Shown: positions 31,918 to 40,248, counted from the stretch's first letter. The stretch is DNA of 64,000 nucleotides from JAPWJZ01 sp964575605 (GCA_964575605.1 CAZNRN010000014.1:27444-91443); one strand, 5' to 3'. The notes: generated from the letters alone by a model not told the origin. Numbers and translations are program-made.

Positions 31918-32787
31918 TTAACTGCGCATAATTACCGCAGGACGTCTAGGCGGGTCGCCCGGCTGTGACACAGGAGAAAAATGGTCGAATTGCATTGTAT
32001 AAGTCGCCAAACCTTGTGCCAAATGCTTAAGTATATTCGAATAACCAAATAAATTTGCCAGCGGAACTATTGCGCAAATAACTTCGCTATCATCACGCTT
32101 GCTCTGGCTTTTCATTCTACCGCGTTTACTTTTAAAGTCCTGTGCGATGTCATTCGCGTAGTGTTTGTCAGTTACTACTTCCACTTGCATAATTGGTTCT
32201 AAAAGAACAGAGGCTCCTCTGATAAGGCCGTCTTTTATAGCTGCGCGGGCAGCATCTGAAAAAGCTTTGTAATCTTCTATCTGATAGGAAATTTCCACTA
32301 ATTTTACTCGTATATCAATCACGGGTCGACCGGAAACGACGCCGTCTACGAGTGCACCCTTTATACTTTGTTCTATTGCAGCAGATGACTTTTGTGAAAT
32401 TTTCTTACTGGCTTCATTTTCGAATTCGAAGCCCGAACCTGAAGATAGCGGCTCTAGACTAAACACGATGCGCACATCGGATTTTATGTTGCGGCTTTTA
32501 TGGGTGTAATCAACTTTGCATGCGGTTGTGATTGTTTCATAGTAGGTAATAATTGGGGCACCTACATCAGGTGTAATTCTCGACACACGAACAGCTCGCC
32601 CTATTGAAGAAGCAAGCTGATATTCATCCATACCTCGTAGCAAAAGTTGGCCGTTGGGTGCAGTTAATATTTGCAGAGAAGAATCTTCTTCGGCCATTTC
32701 TCGTAGAAGTTTGCGAAATGTATTTCGCTCTTGTGAAGATTTAAGTTCGATAGAAACTTCGAGTAAATATGGCGGTGAAATAGCCAT
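31918..32787 (-). CDS. EF-G-like protein of domains III-V only, no GTPase domain
   Basis: 289 residues matching the C-terminal half of elongation factor G. Domain III comes first (LREMAEEDSSLQI, then LLLRGMDEYQLASSIGRAVR), then domain IV (IEQSIKGALVDGVVSGRPVIDIRVKL; shortened here) and domain V (VLLEPIMQVEVVT, SKRGRM, VPLANLFGYS, LAQGLATYTMQFDHF). The GTPase domain and domain II are absent, and the protein starts exactly at the domain III boundary. The gene is strikingly AT-rich against its neighbours (32041-32100 is 38% GC), suggesting recent transfer. It begins six bases after the preceding stop. It could bind the ribosome without GTP hydrolysis, or be a decayed remnant. Confidence 0.8.
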   Translation of the reverse strand: MAISPPYLLEVSIELKSSQERNTFRKLLREMAEEDSSLQILTAPNGQLLLRGMDEYQLASSIGRAVRVSRITPDVGAPIITYYETITTACKVDYTHKSRNIKSDVRIVFSLEPLSSGSGFEFENEASKKISQKSSAAIEQSIKGALVDGVVSGRPVIDIRVKLVEISYQIEDYKAFSDAARAAIKDGLIRGASVLLEPIMQVEVVTDKHYANDIAQDFKSKRGRMKSQSKRDDSEVICAIVPLANLFGYSNILKHLAQGLATYTMQFDHFSPVSQPGDPPRRPAVIMRS

Positions 32788-32793
32788 CCCGGT

Positions 32794-33513
32794 TTACTGA
32801 TAAAGGTTCATCAGCTTGCTGCGCGTGCTGGTGGGGGTGTTCATTTTGTCGTCCCAGATCACGCGGGTGCCGTCTTTCGACCAGAGTTCCATTTTCGAGA
32901 CTTCGGCCATCATCAGGTGGGTGGGCTTGCCGTCGAGCACCATGGGCTTGGGGTCGGCGGTTTGCGGGATGAGGGTCAGGAGCAGGCGCGCGTCGCGGCC
33001 GTTATCGGTTGCTTCCATGATGTCGTCGGTAAAGGATTTCGGCGCCTTCAGCCACTGGAAGGCGGTGACGCCGTTCGGCACCAACGCATAACGGTTGCCC
33101 ATGTAGGTGTAGCGGTAATAGGTGGTGTCGCTGAAATACTGGATGAGGAAACCCTTGCCCACGGGGCTGTAGCCCGAGAGTTTCATTTTCACCTCCAGCA
33201 CGATCGGCTCGGCGGTCGACAGCAGGCCGTAGGTTGTCTTGAGGTCTTCCTTGCCTTTCTCGACAAGGTCCGGGCGCTCGTAAAGCTCAGCCTTTTTGTA
33301 TTCCGGCGACTCTTTCACCCAGTCGGCGAAATCGGGCGTGCGGTCGGAGATCAGTTTCTCGTAGAGCATGGCGATATAAATCGCGCTGGTGGGCGTGGGC
33401 CTTTCCTTGCTGCCGCGTGCGGCGAATGCTGCGCCATGCAGGGCGATGGCGGCGCAGAGCGCGAGGACGAGCGCCAGATGTTTAAAGTTTTTTGCCCTTG
33501 AGCTTGAATACAT
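32794..33513 (-). CDS. Secreted protein of unknown function after flhB
   Basis: 239 residues from the ATG at 33513, which overlaps the flhB end by 32 bp; the longer open frame upstream is only a shadow of flhB. The N-terminus is then a basic stretch plus a hydrophobic signal segment (ALVLALCAAIALHGAAFA). The mature part is mixed alpha/beta, with YFSDTTYYRYTYMGNRYALV and a Lys/Asp-rich end. No family is recognised. Its position between flhB and cckA suggests co-transcription with the flagellar export genes, but a motility role is unproven. Confidence 0.65.
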   Translation of the reverse strand: MYSSSRAKNFKHLALVLALCAAIALHGAAFAARGSKERPTPTSAIYIAMLYEKLISDRTPDFADWVKESPEYKKAELYERPDLVEKGKEDLKTTYGLLSTAEPIVLEVKMKLSGYSPVGKGFLIQYFSDTTYYRYTYMGNRYALVPNGVTAFQWLKAPKSFTDDIMEATDNGRDARLLLTLIPQTADPKPMVLDGKPTHLMMAEVSKMELWSKDGTRVIWDDKMNTPTSTRSKLMNLYQ

Positions 33514-34561
33514 AGGAAATAACCTCGGCCACGGCCTTGAAATGTTCTTCGGGGATAGTCTGCTCGATTTCCATGGAATCGTAAAGGGCGCGGGCGAGCG
33601 GCGCGTTTTCCACAATGGGCACCTTGTTTTCCTCGGCGACAGCCTTGATGCGGCCCGCGACGTCATCCGTGCCTTTCGCGACCATCTGCGGCGCGGCCAT
33701 TTCCTTGGTGTCGTATTTGAGGGCTACGGCGTAATGCGTGGGGTTGGTGATGACGACGTCGGCTTCCGGCACGGCCTGCATCATGCGCTGGCGCGCCTTT
33801 TGTTCGCGCAGCTGTTTCAGGCGCGCCTTCACATGCGGGTCGCCCTCCGTCTGCTTGTATTCTTCCTTCAATTCCTGCTTGCTCATGCGCATCTTGCTCA
33901 TGAAATCGTGGCGCTGGTACATGTAATCCATCACGGCGATAAAGAACATCACCACCAGCACGGCAATCATCAGTTTCAAAAACAGGTAGCGCAGGTCGAA
34001 GAGCGCGGCGTTGATATCCTGCCCGACAAAATGCTCGACCCCGCCGAAATAGGGCATCAGCACGAACAGCCCCGCCACCGACACGACGACGAGTTTCAGG
34101 ATGCCCTTGACGAATTCCATGATGGATTTCAGCGAGAACAGGCGCTGCCAGCCGCGCATCGGCGAAATCTTGCCGATATCCGGCTTGATGGGGTCGAAGG
34201 TGAAGAGGGGGCCCGTCTGCGCGATGCCCGCCAATATCCCCGCCGCCATCAGCACGAGGAAGGGGATGATGACGATGCCCATGACTTTAAGGAACAGCTG
34301 GGTCAGTAGCGTTTTAAGGCCCGGCCCTTCGACCGGCAGCGCATGCGCCTGCCCGATATATAGTTTCACCGCATCGCGCAGGTCGCCCATGATGCCGGGC
34401 CCTGCCGCCACCACCAGCACCGTCGCGACGAAAAGCATCACCCAGCTGGACACTTCACGGCTGTAAATAACCTGCCCGCGTTTTCGCGCTTCCTCCAACC
34501 GTCGGGGTGTCGGGTCTTCTGTCTTCTGCGCGTCATCTGTGGAATCTTCGTTCTCGGCCAT
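33482..34561 (-). CDS. flhB: Flagellar export switch protein FlhB
   Basis: 359 residues. Four membrane segments lie in about 35-215, between a charged N-terminus (KTEDPTPRRLEEARKRGQ, the family signature) and a cytoplasmic C-terminal domain. The autocleavage motif NPTHYAVALKY is at about 272-282; cleavage between Asn and Pro switches export from hook to filament substrates. The C-terminal part VPIVENAPLARALY and VAEVISYVFKLKG is intact. It is last but one in the run flgB-flgC-fliE-fliQ-fliR-flhB, seven bases after fliR. Confidence 0.96.
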   Translation of the reverse strand: MAENEDSTDDAQKTEDPTPRRLEEARKRGQVIYSREVSSWVMLFVATVLVVAAGPGIMGDLRDAVKLYIGQAHALPVEGPGLKTLLTQLFLKVMGIVIIPFLVLMAAGILAGIAQTGPLFTFDPIKPDIGKISPMRGWQRLFSLKSIMEFVKGILKLVVVSVAGLFVLMPYFGGVEHFVGQDINAALFDLRYLFLKLMIAVLVVMFFIAVMDYMYQRHDFMSKMRMSKQELKEEYKQTEGDPHVKARLKQLREQKARQRMMQAVPEADVVITNPTHYAVALKYDTKEMAAPQMVAKGTDDVAGRIKAVAEENKVPIVENAPLARALYDSMEIEQTIPEEHFKAVAEVISYVFKLKGKKL

Positions 34562-34568
34562 GCTCTAC

Positions 34569-35342
34569 CTATCGGGCCAATACGCCGCCGACGGCGTTTT
34601 CGAAGGAACTGAGCCAGAACATCATGCCGGCCGACAAGACCATGGTCAGCATAACAAGGCTCAGCAAAATCTGCACGGGCAGGGCAAGGAAGAAAATCTG
34701 CACCTGCGGCATCAGGCGGCCGAGCAGGCCGAAGCCCACCTGCACCAGCGTCCCGACGATCAGGAAGGGCAGGGCCAGCTGTACGCCCAGCTTGAACGCG
34801 ACGTTGACGGTCTGCGCGATGACTTCATAGACCGATTTTATATCTATCAGGGTGCCGTTGGCGGGAAACACCATATAGCTGTCGACGACCGAGGCCAGCA
34901 TGTAGTGGTGCATATTGGTGACAAACAGCAGCGTCACGCCCGTCACGGAATAAAGCGCGCCCACCAGAGTACCCTGCGACGCCGTGGCGGGGTTGAAGAC
35001 CAGCGCGTTCGAAAAACCAGCCTGGATGGAGATGACGGAGCCCGCGGTATCCAGCGCGTTGACCATGATGCGCATCACGGTGCCGATAAAGATGCCGATA
35101 AAGGCCTCGGTCATCAGCAGCACGATCATGTCGACGCTGGCCTTGGGGATGGGCGGCAGGTTGGGGGCGAGGAAGGGGGTCAGCACAAATGCCATCCCCA
35201 GCGCGAAATGGAGGCGCACCTGCGGGCTGACGAAGCTGTCGCCAATACCGGGCATGATCATCAGCGCCATGCCAAGGCGCATGAAGATCAGCATAAAGGC
35301 AAAGATATGCCCGACGACGATATCCTGCAGGAGGGATTGCAT
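34569..35342 (-). CDS. fliR: Flagellar export gate protein FliR
   Basis: 257 residues, normal length, about six hydrophobic segments. Typical FliR features are the early MRLGMALMIMPGIGDSFVSPQVRLHFALG-like region (only partly cited), GTVMRIMVNALDTAG, a PATASQGTLVGALY segment and LLGRLMPQVQIFFLALPVQI near the end. With FliP and FliQ it forms the export gate at the base of the flagellum. It lies between fliQ (8-base gap) and flhB (7-base gap), implying one transcript. Confidence 0.95.
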   Translation of the reverse strand: MQSLLQDIVVGHIFAFMLIFMRLGMALMIMPGIGDSFVSPQVRLHFALGMAFVLTPFLAPNLPPIPKASVDMIVLLMTEAFIGIFIGTVMRIMVNALDTAGSVISIQAGFSNALVFNPATASQGTLVGALYSVTGVTLLFVTNMHHYMLASVVDSYMVFPANGTLIDIKSVYEVIAQTVNVAFKLGVQLALPFLIVGTLVQVGFGLLGRLMPQVQIFFLALPVQILLSLVMLTMVLSAGMMFWLSSFENAVGGVLAR

Positions 35343-35350
35343 GTCTTAAC

Positions 35351-35617
35351 TTATCCCAGGCTGACGATTTTATCCGCTATTTTTTCGGTAAAGGCGATCA
35401 GCAGCGCGACAAAGGCCGGGAACATCAGGAAGACGGCCAGGTAGATCGCCATCATCTTGGGCACGAAGGCCAGCGTCATTTCCTGGATCTGGGTAAGCGC
35501 CTGGATAAGGGCGATAACCACGCCGACGGCCAGGCCGATCAGCATCACGGGCGCCGAAATTTGTATGGTAAGGATGATCGCCTCGCGCGCGAAGTCGACG
35601 ATTTCTGATTCATCCAT
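35351..35617 (-). CDS. fliQ: Flagellar export gate protein FliQ
   Basis: 88 residues with two hydrophobic helices, the standard FliQ layout: AREAIILTIQISAPVMLIGL, the ALTQIQEMTLAFVPKM turn, then a second helix LAVFLMFPAFVALLIAFTE. The QIQEMTL-FVPK segment is diagnostic. It is an inner-membrane subunit of the FliPQR gate, encoded between fliE and fliR. Confidence 0.95.
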   Translation of the reverse strand: MDESEIVDFAREAIILTIQISAPVMLIGLAVGVVIALIQALTQIQEMTLAFVPKMMAIYLAVFLMFPAFVALLIAFTEKIADKIVSLG

Positions 35618-35644
35618 AATACTGCATCCCTTTAGGGGGAGAGC

Positions 35645-35947
35645 TTAAATGCTCGTCCTCATAATCTGCTCATAAGCTTGCACCAGCCTGTCGCGGACGG
35701 CAAGCACGGTGTTGAGGGCGAGCTGGGCGTTGTTGACCGCCTGCAGCACTTCGGTCATGTCGGCCTTGCCGACGAGGGAGGCGGCGGAAACCTGTTCCGA
35801 CTTGTGCTGGGCGTCGATGGCGCCCTGAAGCGATTGTTTAAGGATGTCGCCGAAGCCTGCGCCCTGAGCCTCGCCGCCGGTAGCCGTTTTATTCAGCTGT
35901 TGCAAGCCGGTGCCGATTTTTCCTGAGACGTTACTTATATCTGCCAT
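35645..35947 (-). CDS. fliE: Flagellar hook-basal body protein FliE
   Basis: 100 residues. The C-terminal two-thirds shows the FliE pattern: FGDILKQSLQGAIDAQHKSEQ, VGKADMTEVLQAVNNAQLALN and VRDRLVQAYEQIMRTSI. FliE joins the rod to the MS ring and export gate. It is encoded 34 bases after flgC and 27 before fliQ. Confidence 0.95.
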   Translation of the reverse strand: MADISNVSGKIGTGLQQLNKTATGGEAQGAGFGDILKQSLQGAIDAQHKSEQVSAASLVGKADMTEVLQAVNNAQLALNTVLAVRDRLVQAYEQIMRTSI

Positions 35948-35981
35948 TTTCTATCTCCCTTAGGGCTGCGGAGCGGGTCGC

Positions 35982-36392
35982 CTAGCTGCGCAGCAAATCA
36001 ATAGTACGCATCAGCATCGAACGCGCAACCTCGATCACGCCGAGGTTGGCTTCGTAGGAGCGTTGCGCCTCGCGCATATCCATCATTTCCAGAAGCGGGT
36101 TGACGTTCGGCATCTTCACATAGCCTTTTTCGTCGGCCGCGGGGTGGCTGGGGTCGTATTTCAGGATGAAGGGGGTTTTATCGGTCACCACCTTGTCGAC
36201 TTCGACTTCCTTTGTGCCGTCGGCGCGGTTCAGCTCGTTCTTGAAGATCGCCATCTGGCGGCGGTAGGGGGCTTCCTTCGAGGTCTTGCCCGTGGTTTCC
36301 GAGTTCGCAAGGTTCTCGGAGATCACCTTCATGCGCTGACCTTGGGCCTTCATGCCCTTGGACGCCATTTCCATTGCCTTGACGAGATCCAT
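35982..36392 (-). CDS. flgC: Flagellar proximal rod protein FlgC
   Basis: 136 residues. The N-terminal rod motif MKVISENLANSETTGKTSK and the C-terminal helix RSYEANLGVIEVARSMLMRTIDLLRS are typical of FlgC, with PNVNPLLEMMDMREA before it. It assembles outside the inner membrane through the flagellar export gate. AGGA lies before the ATG. It follows flgB by 20 bases. Confidence 0.96.
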   Translation of the reverse strand: MDLVKAMEMASKGMKAQGQRMKVISENLANSETTGKTSKEAPYRRQMAIFKNELNRADGTKEVEVDKVVTDKTPFILKYDPSHPAADEKGYVKMPNVNPLLEMMDMREAQRSYEANLGVIEVARSMLMRTIDLLRS

Positions 36393-36412
36393 GTTCCTAA
36401 CCCCTTCTTATC

Positions 36413-36847
36413 TTATTTAAGAGAGTCTTTCAGCATATCCATGTTTTTCTGGTACAAATTCGAAATAAACGCATGGTTGCTGTAGTTCTCGTTCATCTTG
36501 ATGAGCTGTTCTTCGAGCGACACGGCATTTCCTGCCGGCGCGACTTCATACGGATTTTTTTGCCGGGTGGGGGGCGGCACATCTGCCTGCTGCAGTTGGC
36601 TGGCCGTTTCGGTCACGATATGCTTCGGATCGGTCACAACCATCGGTGCCCCGGGCGCTGCCGTTTTCAGGCTCGAAGCGCTCGTGGTCGATTGCAGTAT
36701 GCTCTTGAAATCAGGCTCTTTTACGTCCATCGGACGATAGCCGGGCGTATCGGCGTTGGCGATGTTCTGCGCCAGGACTTTCTGGCGTTCTTCCAGCCAG
36801 TCCATTTTCTGCAGCATCGCTGACATCAAAGTCAGTTCTTGCGTCAT
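36413..36847 (-). CDS. flgB: Flagellar proximal rod protein FlgB
   Basis: 144 residues. It has the rod signature LAQNIANADTPGYRPMDVKE, the LEEQLIKMNEN segment and a terminal helix (FISNLYQKNMDMLKDSL). GGGAGA lies before the ATG. It is first gene of the minus-strand flagellar run; the divergent intergenic region holds a perfect CtrA box. Confidence 0.96.
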   Translation of the reverse strand: MTQELTLMSAMLQKMDWLEERQKVLAQNIANADTPGYRPMDVKEPDFKSILQSTTSASSLKTAAPGAPMVVTDPKHIVTETASQLQQADVPPPTRQKNPYEVAPAGNAVSLEEQLIKMNENYSNHAFISNLYQKNMDMLKDSLK

Positions 36848-36927
36848 AGTAGTTCTCCCTCATTGATTACATATGCAACGCGCGTGCCATGTATCAATCC
36901 CCGCTGAAACTATACCACAATTCGGCG

Positions 36928-36942
36928 TTAATAGTTTGTTAA
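36928..36942. promoter_or_regulatory. Perfect CtrA full site between divergent flagellar operons
   Basis: TTAATAGTTTGTTAA matches TTAA-N7-TTAA exactly. It sits 20 bp before the ATG of the flhX-like gene and about 80 bp from flgB, in the 114-bp divergent region. CtrA, phosphorylated through CckA whose gene lies 5 kb away, is the known class II flagellar regulator in Caulobacter and relatives. Being so close to the plus-strand start it may repress that side or drive the flgB side. Confidence 0.75.
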
Positions 36943-36961
36943 GTTTTTGGTACACTCGACC

Positions 36962-37324
36962 ATGGTCAATATCATCGACAGCGAAGAACACCAAAAAGCC
37001 GCAGAGGAAGAGCGCCGGCAGGTCGCTGTCGCGCTCCGGAAATATGGAATAGACGATACGGCCATCCCGAAAATCGTCGCGGCAGGTTACGGTAAACTGG
37101 CCGAGCAGATCCTTGAAATAGCCTTTCGCAACGGCGTGAAGGTGCGTGAGGACAAGGCGCTGGCCGAGATACTGGCGGCCATATCCTCGGACAGCGACAT
37201 CCCCTCCGAAGCGCTGGTGGCGGTGGCGGAAATTCTGGCCTATGTTTACAAAGCCAACGGAACGTATCAATCTGTGCAGGACAGCAATAATAAGGAGAGC
37301 TCCGGTGAGGGCAACCAAGGATGA
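36962..37324 (+). CDS. FlhB C-terminal-domain homologue (FlhX-like)
   Basis: 120 residues from the ATG at 36962 (a TTG at 36947 is also in frame). Residues 20-100 follow the cytoplasmic domain of FlhB: ALRKYGIDDTAIPKIVAAG, then GVKVREDKALAEILAAIS and LVAVAEILAYVYKANG, matching VPIVENAPLARALY and VAEVISYVFKLKG of the flhB product here. There is no membrane region and no NPTH cleavage motif. In other bacteria such FlhX proteins can replace the cleaved FlhB C-terminal fragment in export. It heads the fliO-fliP operon. Confidence 0.8.
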   Translation: MVNIIDSEEHQKAAEEERRQVAVALRKYGIDDTAIPKIVAAGYGKLAEQILEIAFRNGVKVREDKALAEILAAISSDSDIPSEALVAVAEILAYVYKANGTYQSVQDSNNKESSGEGNQG

Positions 37325-37568
37325 ACTGGCGCACCGCCTGAAGGCGACCATCGACTACGTGCGCGACTGCGACCGCCGCGTGAGCAAGGGCGAACTGATG
37401 GACCTGCAGGGGCTCGACGACACCGTCGTCGAAATCTGCGACGGCATCGCCGAGCTGGACGAAGACGAAGGCCAGGCGCTGGAGGTGCAGATGAAAACGC
37501 TCATCAAGGACCTCGAGCAGCTGGCCAAGACGATGGAAGAGCAGGAAGAAAAAATGGGTGAGGCGTAA
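37305..37568 (+). CDS. Small acidic helical protein in the fliOP operon
   Basis: 87 residues from a GTG at 37305; AAGGAGA just upstream and overlap with the flhX-like end support this start over longer frames. It is strongly acidic and helical, with likely coiled coil at about 50-87 (EDEGQALEVQMKTLIKDLEQ). It ends one base before fliO. Size and position suggest a flagellar export chaperone or assembly factor, but no family is recognised. Confidence 0.7.
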   Translation: MRATKDELAHRLKATIDYVRDCDRRVSKGELMDLQGLDDTVVEICDGIAELDEDEGQALEVQMKTLIKDLEQLAKTMEEQEEKMGEA

Positions 37569-37877
37569 GTGGATTACTACATGCTCCTCAAGGCCTGTTT
37601 TGCTTTTGTCTTCGTGCTGGGCCTCATGTGGCTGTTTTCCTTCTCGCTCAAGAAAATCGGCCTGGCGGGGCAGTCGATGCTGCCGGGCGCCAAGAAACGC
37701 CTCAAGATCGTCGAGTACCTGCCCATCGACCATAAACGTAAACTGGTTATCGTGCGCCGCGACGACCGTGAACATTTACTTGTGCTCGGCCCCAACAGCG
37801 AAACAGTGGTGGAAAGCAACATCCCCGCGCGCGACGCGCCGGTGCTGGAAATTGTAAAGGAGCAGCAGAGTGGTTAA
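37569..37877 (+). CDS. fliO: Flagellar assembly protein FliO
   Basis: 102 residues from a GTG. One membrane helix at about 6-27 is followed by the FliO cytoplasmic pattern RLKIVEYLPIDHKRKLVIVRRDDREHLLVLG (cited only as a pattern). FliO helps assemble the FliP ring of the export gate. It overlaps fliP by 8 bases. Confidence 0.88.
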   Translation: MDYYMLLKACFAFVFVLGLMWLFSFSLKKIGLAGQSMLPGAKKRLKIVEYLPIDHKRKLVIVRRDDREHLLVLGPNSETVVESNIPARDAPVLEIVKEQQSG

Positions 37878-38652
37878 GGGCTTCTTCCGTTTCCTGAAAC
37901 GCATTTCGCCTGTCATGGGCTCTCTGGCGGTTTTCGCCATCCTCTTCATCCCCTCGCATACTTTCGCGCAGAGCCTGACGCTCGACATGGGCGCGGGGCA
38001 GGGCGGGGGCGATGCCTCGGTCGCGACGCGCGTGGTACAGATGGTGGGTTTGCTCACCATCCTGTCGCTCGCGCCGTCGATTTTGATGATGATGACGTCC
38101 TTTACGCGCATCGTCGTCGTGCTGTCCTTCCTGCGCACCGCGATGGGCACCCAGCAGACGCCGCCGAACACGGTCATGATCAGCCTCGCGATGTTCCTGA
38201 CGCTTTTCATCATGATGCCGGTCTTTCAGGCTTCGTACGACCAAGGCCTCAAGCCCCTGATGAACGAGGAAGTGACTGAGATGGAAGGCTTCCAGGCCGC
38301 CGTGCTGCCCTTTAAAAAGTTCATGCTGGAACACACGCGCGAAAAAGACCTGACGCTTTTCATGAACCTGTCAAAAACGCCTGAAGTGAAAGAGGCGGTG
38401 GACACCCCGCTGCAAGTCGTCATCCCGTCCTTCATGATTTCCGAGCTGCGGCGCGCGTTTGAAATCGGCTTCCTTATCTTCCTGCCCTTCCTCATCATCG
38501 ACATGGTTACGGCCTCTATCTTGATGTCCATGGGTATGATGATGCTGCCGCCGGTGATGATTGCCCTGCCATTTAAAATCATCTTCTTCGTCCTTGTCGA
38601 CGGCTGGTACCTGATGGCCGGAAGCCTTGTGCAGAGTTACGGCGGGTCCTGA
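37870..38652 (+). CDS. fliP: Flagellar export gate protein FliP
   Basis: 260 residues from a GTG, start inside the fliO end. A signal-peptide-like N-terminus (LAVFAILFIPSHTFAQ) is followed by the FliP hallmarks: MMTSFTRIVVVLSFLRTAMG, then PPNTVMISLAMFLTLFIMMP, LFMNLSKTPE, VVIPSFMISELRRAFEIGF and LLMLPPVMIALPFKIIFF-type segments. It forms the core ring of the FliPQR gate. Confidence 0.96.
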   Translation: MVKGFFRFLKRISPVMGSLAVFAILFIPSHTFAQSLTLDMGAGQGGGDASVATRVVQMVGLLTILSLAPSILMMMTSFTRIVVVLSFLRTAMGTQQTPPNTVMISLAMFLTLFIMMPVFQASYDQGLKPLMNEEVTEMEGFQAAVLPFKKFMLEHTREKDLTLFMNLSKTPEVKEAVDTPLQVVIPSFMISELRRAFEIGFLIFLPFLIIDMVTASILMSMGMMMLPPVMIALPFKIIFFVLVDGWYLMAGSLVQSYGGS

Positions 38653-38653
38653 C

Positions 38654-39649
38654 GTGGCAGCCACGCTGCAGCAGGAAGACGACGATATCTTCGCCAAACG
38701 CATCATGCCGGAGCTGGAGTGCGTTGAAACCCTGCGCCGCGGCAAGGCCGATGAAGCCGCAAAGCGCTTGAAGATCGCCGCTGTCGCAGGGTTTGCTATC
38801 ACTGCGGCCAGCATCGGTGCTTTTTTCTGGCTCGGCGTCGGGAATAGCGACCCGCGCATTTTCTTTGGTATGCCGGTCCTTGCTGCGGCGTGCCTTTGCT
38901 GGTGGCAGGATCAGCCGCGCCAGCAGTTCGCGCGAGAATACAAGCAAAAGGTCTTGCCGCAGGTGGCGCGGCTGCTGGGGCTTTCCAGTTACAGGCCGAC
39001 GGGCGGGATGACGGCGGACGAGCTGCTGACCTCGCGCATTATGCCCTACCACACCAGCTGCAAGACCGAGGATTATTTCGAGGGCAATTACAAGGGCGCG
39101 AAGCTGCGCTTTTGCGAGATGCATCTTGAAAAGACCGAGGGCTCGGGCAAGAACCAGCGCACCGTCACAGTCTTCAGGGGGCTGGCCATAATGGTCAAGC
39201 TGCCCAAACGGAAATTCTATGGCCAGACGATACTGGTGAAGGACGCGGGCGGATTCAGCGAATGGTTTCAGGAAAGAGCGTCGGAGCTGAAACGCGCCGA
39301 CCTTGTCGACCCCGTGTTCGAGAAAAAATTCTCTGTATTCACCAACGACCAGGTGGAAGCGCGATACCTGATCGATCCTGCGATGATGGAGCGCATCCAG
39401 AAAATTTCCGACATCTATGCAGCGCGGGGGCTGTCGATGTCATATTACGGCGACAGTCAAGTTTTATCGTTGGTCGATTGCACGAGAAATCATTTCGAGC
39501 CCCCTAACATTTATGTTCCCGCGACCAATATCGATGCGGTGATGAACATCAAGCGCGAGCTTGCCGAACTCCTGAATTTCCTCGATTATCTTGAACTCTA
39601 CCGCCCGGTGGAACATCCGGGTACCACAAACAACGGAGCCCTTACATGA
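38654..39649 (+). CDS. DUF3137-family membrane protein
   Basis: 331 residues from a GTG one base after the fliP stop; no better start is available. Two hydrophobic segments lie at about 40-62 and 68-80; the cytoplasmic remainder holds the DUF3137 pattern (TADELLTSRIMPYHTSCKTEDYFEG, shortened here; FRGLAIMVKLPKRKFYGQT; DLVDPVFEKKFSVFTND-EARYLI). The function of the family is not established. It is probably co-transcribed with fliP and overlaps the downstream redoxin gene by 4 bases. Confidence 0.78.
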   Translation: MAATLQQEDDDIFAKRIMPELECVETLRRGKADEAAKRLKIAAVAGFAITAASIGAFFWLGVGNSDPRIFFGMPVLAAACLCWWQDQPRQQFAREYKQKVLPQVARLLGLSSYRPTGGMTADELLTSRIMPYHTSCKTEDYFEGNYKGAKLRFCEMHLEKTEGSGKNQRTVTVFRGLAIMVKLPKRKFYGQTILVKDAGGFSEWFQERASELKRADLVDPVFEKKFSVFTNDQVEARYLIDPAMMERIQKISDIYAARGLSMSYYGDSQVLSLVDCTRNHFEPPNIYVPATNIDAVMNIKRELAELLNFLDYLELYRPVEHPGTTNNGALT

Positions 39650-40248
39650 AAAATATCCTCTTTGCCCTCATGGCCGTCCTGTTTTTAGCCTCGCCCGCGC
39701 ATGCCGCGGTCAAGGTGGGGGAGGCCGCGCCGGATTTCACGGCCACCGACAGTAACGGCAAGACCGTCAAGCTGTCGGATTACAAAGGCAAGATCGTGGT
39801 GCTGGAATGGACCAGCAACGAATGCCCTTTCGTGCAGAAGTTTTATCAGGCCGGCGACATGCCCAAGTTCCAGAAGGCCGCCGCTGAAAAAGGCGTCGTC
39901 TGGCTGTCGGTCGACAGCTCGGCCGAAGGCAAGCCCGGCTTCCTTGACGGCGCCGCCGCGAACAAATGGTACTTCGAGGAAAAAGGCGCAGCCCCCGCCG
40001 CATTCCTGATCGACAAGACCGGCGAGATCGGCCGCGCCTATGACGCCCAAACCACGCCGCATATGTTCGTCATCGACAAGGAAGGCAAGGTCGCCTATGC
40101 GGGCGCCATCGACAGCAAGCCCTCGGTCGACCAGGCCGATATCGCGGGCGCAACCAATTACGTGATGCTGGCGATTGACGATTTGAACGCAGGCCGACTG
40201 GTTTCGATCGCGCCCACCAAGTCGTATGGCTGCAGCATTAAATACTAA
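39646..40248 (+). CDS. Exported redoxin / AhpC-TSA-like protein
   Basis: 200 residues with a signal peptide (MKNILFALMAVLFLASPAHA). The thioredoxin fold follows: VGEAAPDFTATDSNGKTVKL, GKIVVLEWTSNECPFVQKF with a single Cys in the position of the peroxidatic or thioredoxin-type cysteine, and FLIDKTGEIGRAY, PHMFVIDKEGKV. The end SYGCSIKY is a recurrent C-terminal mark of this exported redoxin subfamily. It likely acts in periplasmic thiol or peroxide chemistry. Its ATG overlaps the stop of the DUF3137 gene. Confidence 0.85.
   Translation: MKNILFALMAVLFLASPAHAAVKVGEAAPDFTATDSNGKTVKLSDYKGKIVVLEWTSNECPFVQKFYQAGDMPKFQKAAAEKGVVWLSVDSSAEGKPGFLDGAAANKWYFEEKGAAPAAFLIDKTGEIGRAYDAQTTPHMFVIDKEGKVAYAGAIDSKPSVDQADIAGATNYVMLAIDDLNAGRLVSIAPTKSYGCSIKY

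Noticed and set aside
31918..32787. Tet(M)-type ribosome protection gene
   Set aside because: The GTPase domain essential to that family is absent; only domains III-V are present.
33514..33666. N-terminal extension of the secreted protein gene downstream of flhB
   Set aside because: These codons are a frame-shifted shadow of flhB; the signal peptide only appears from the ATG at 33513.
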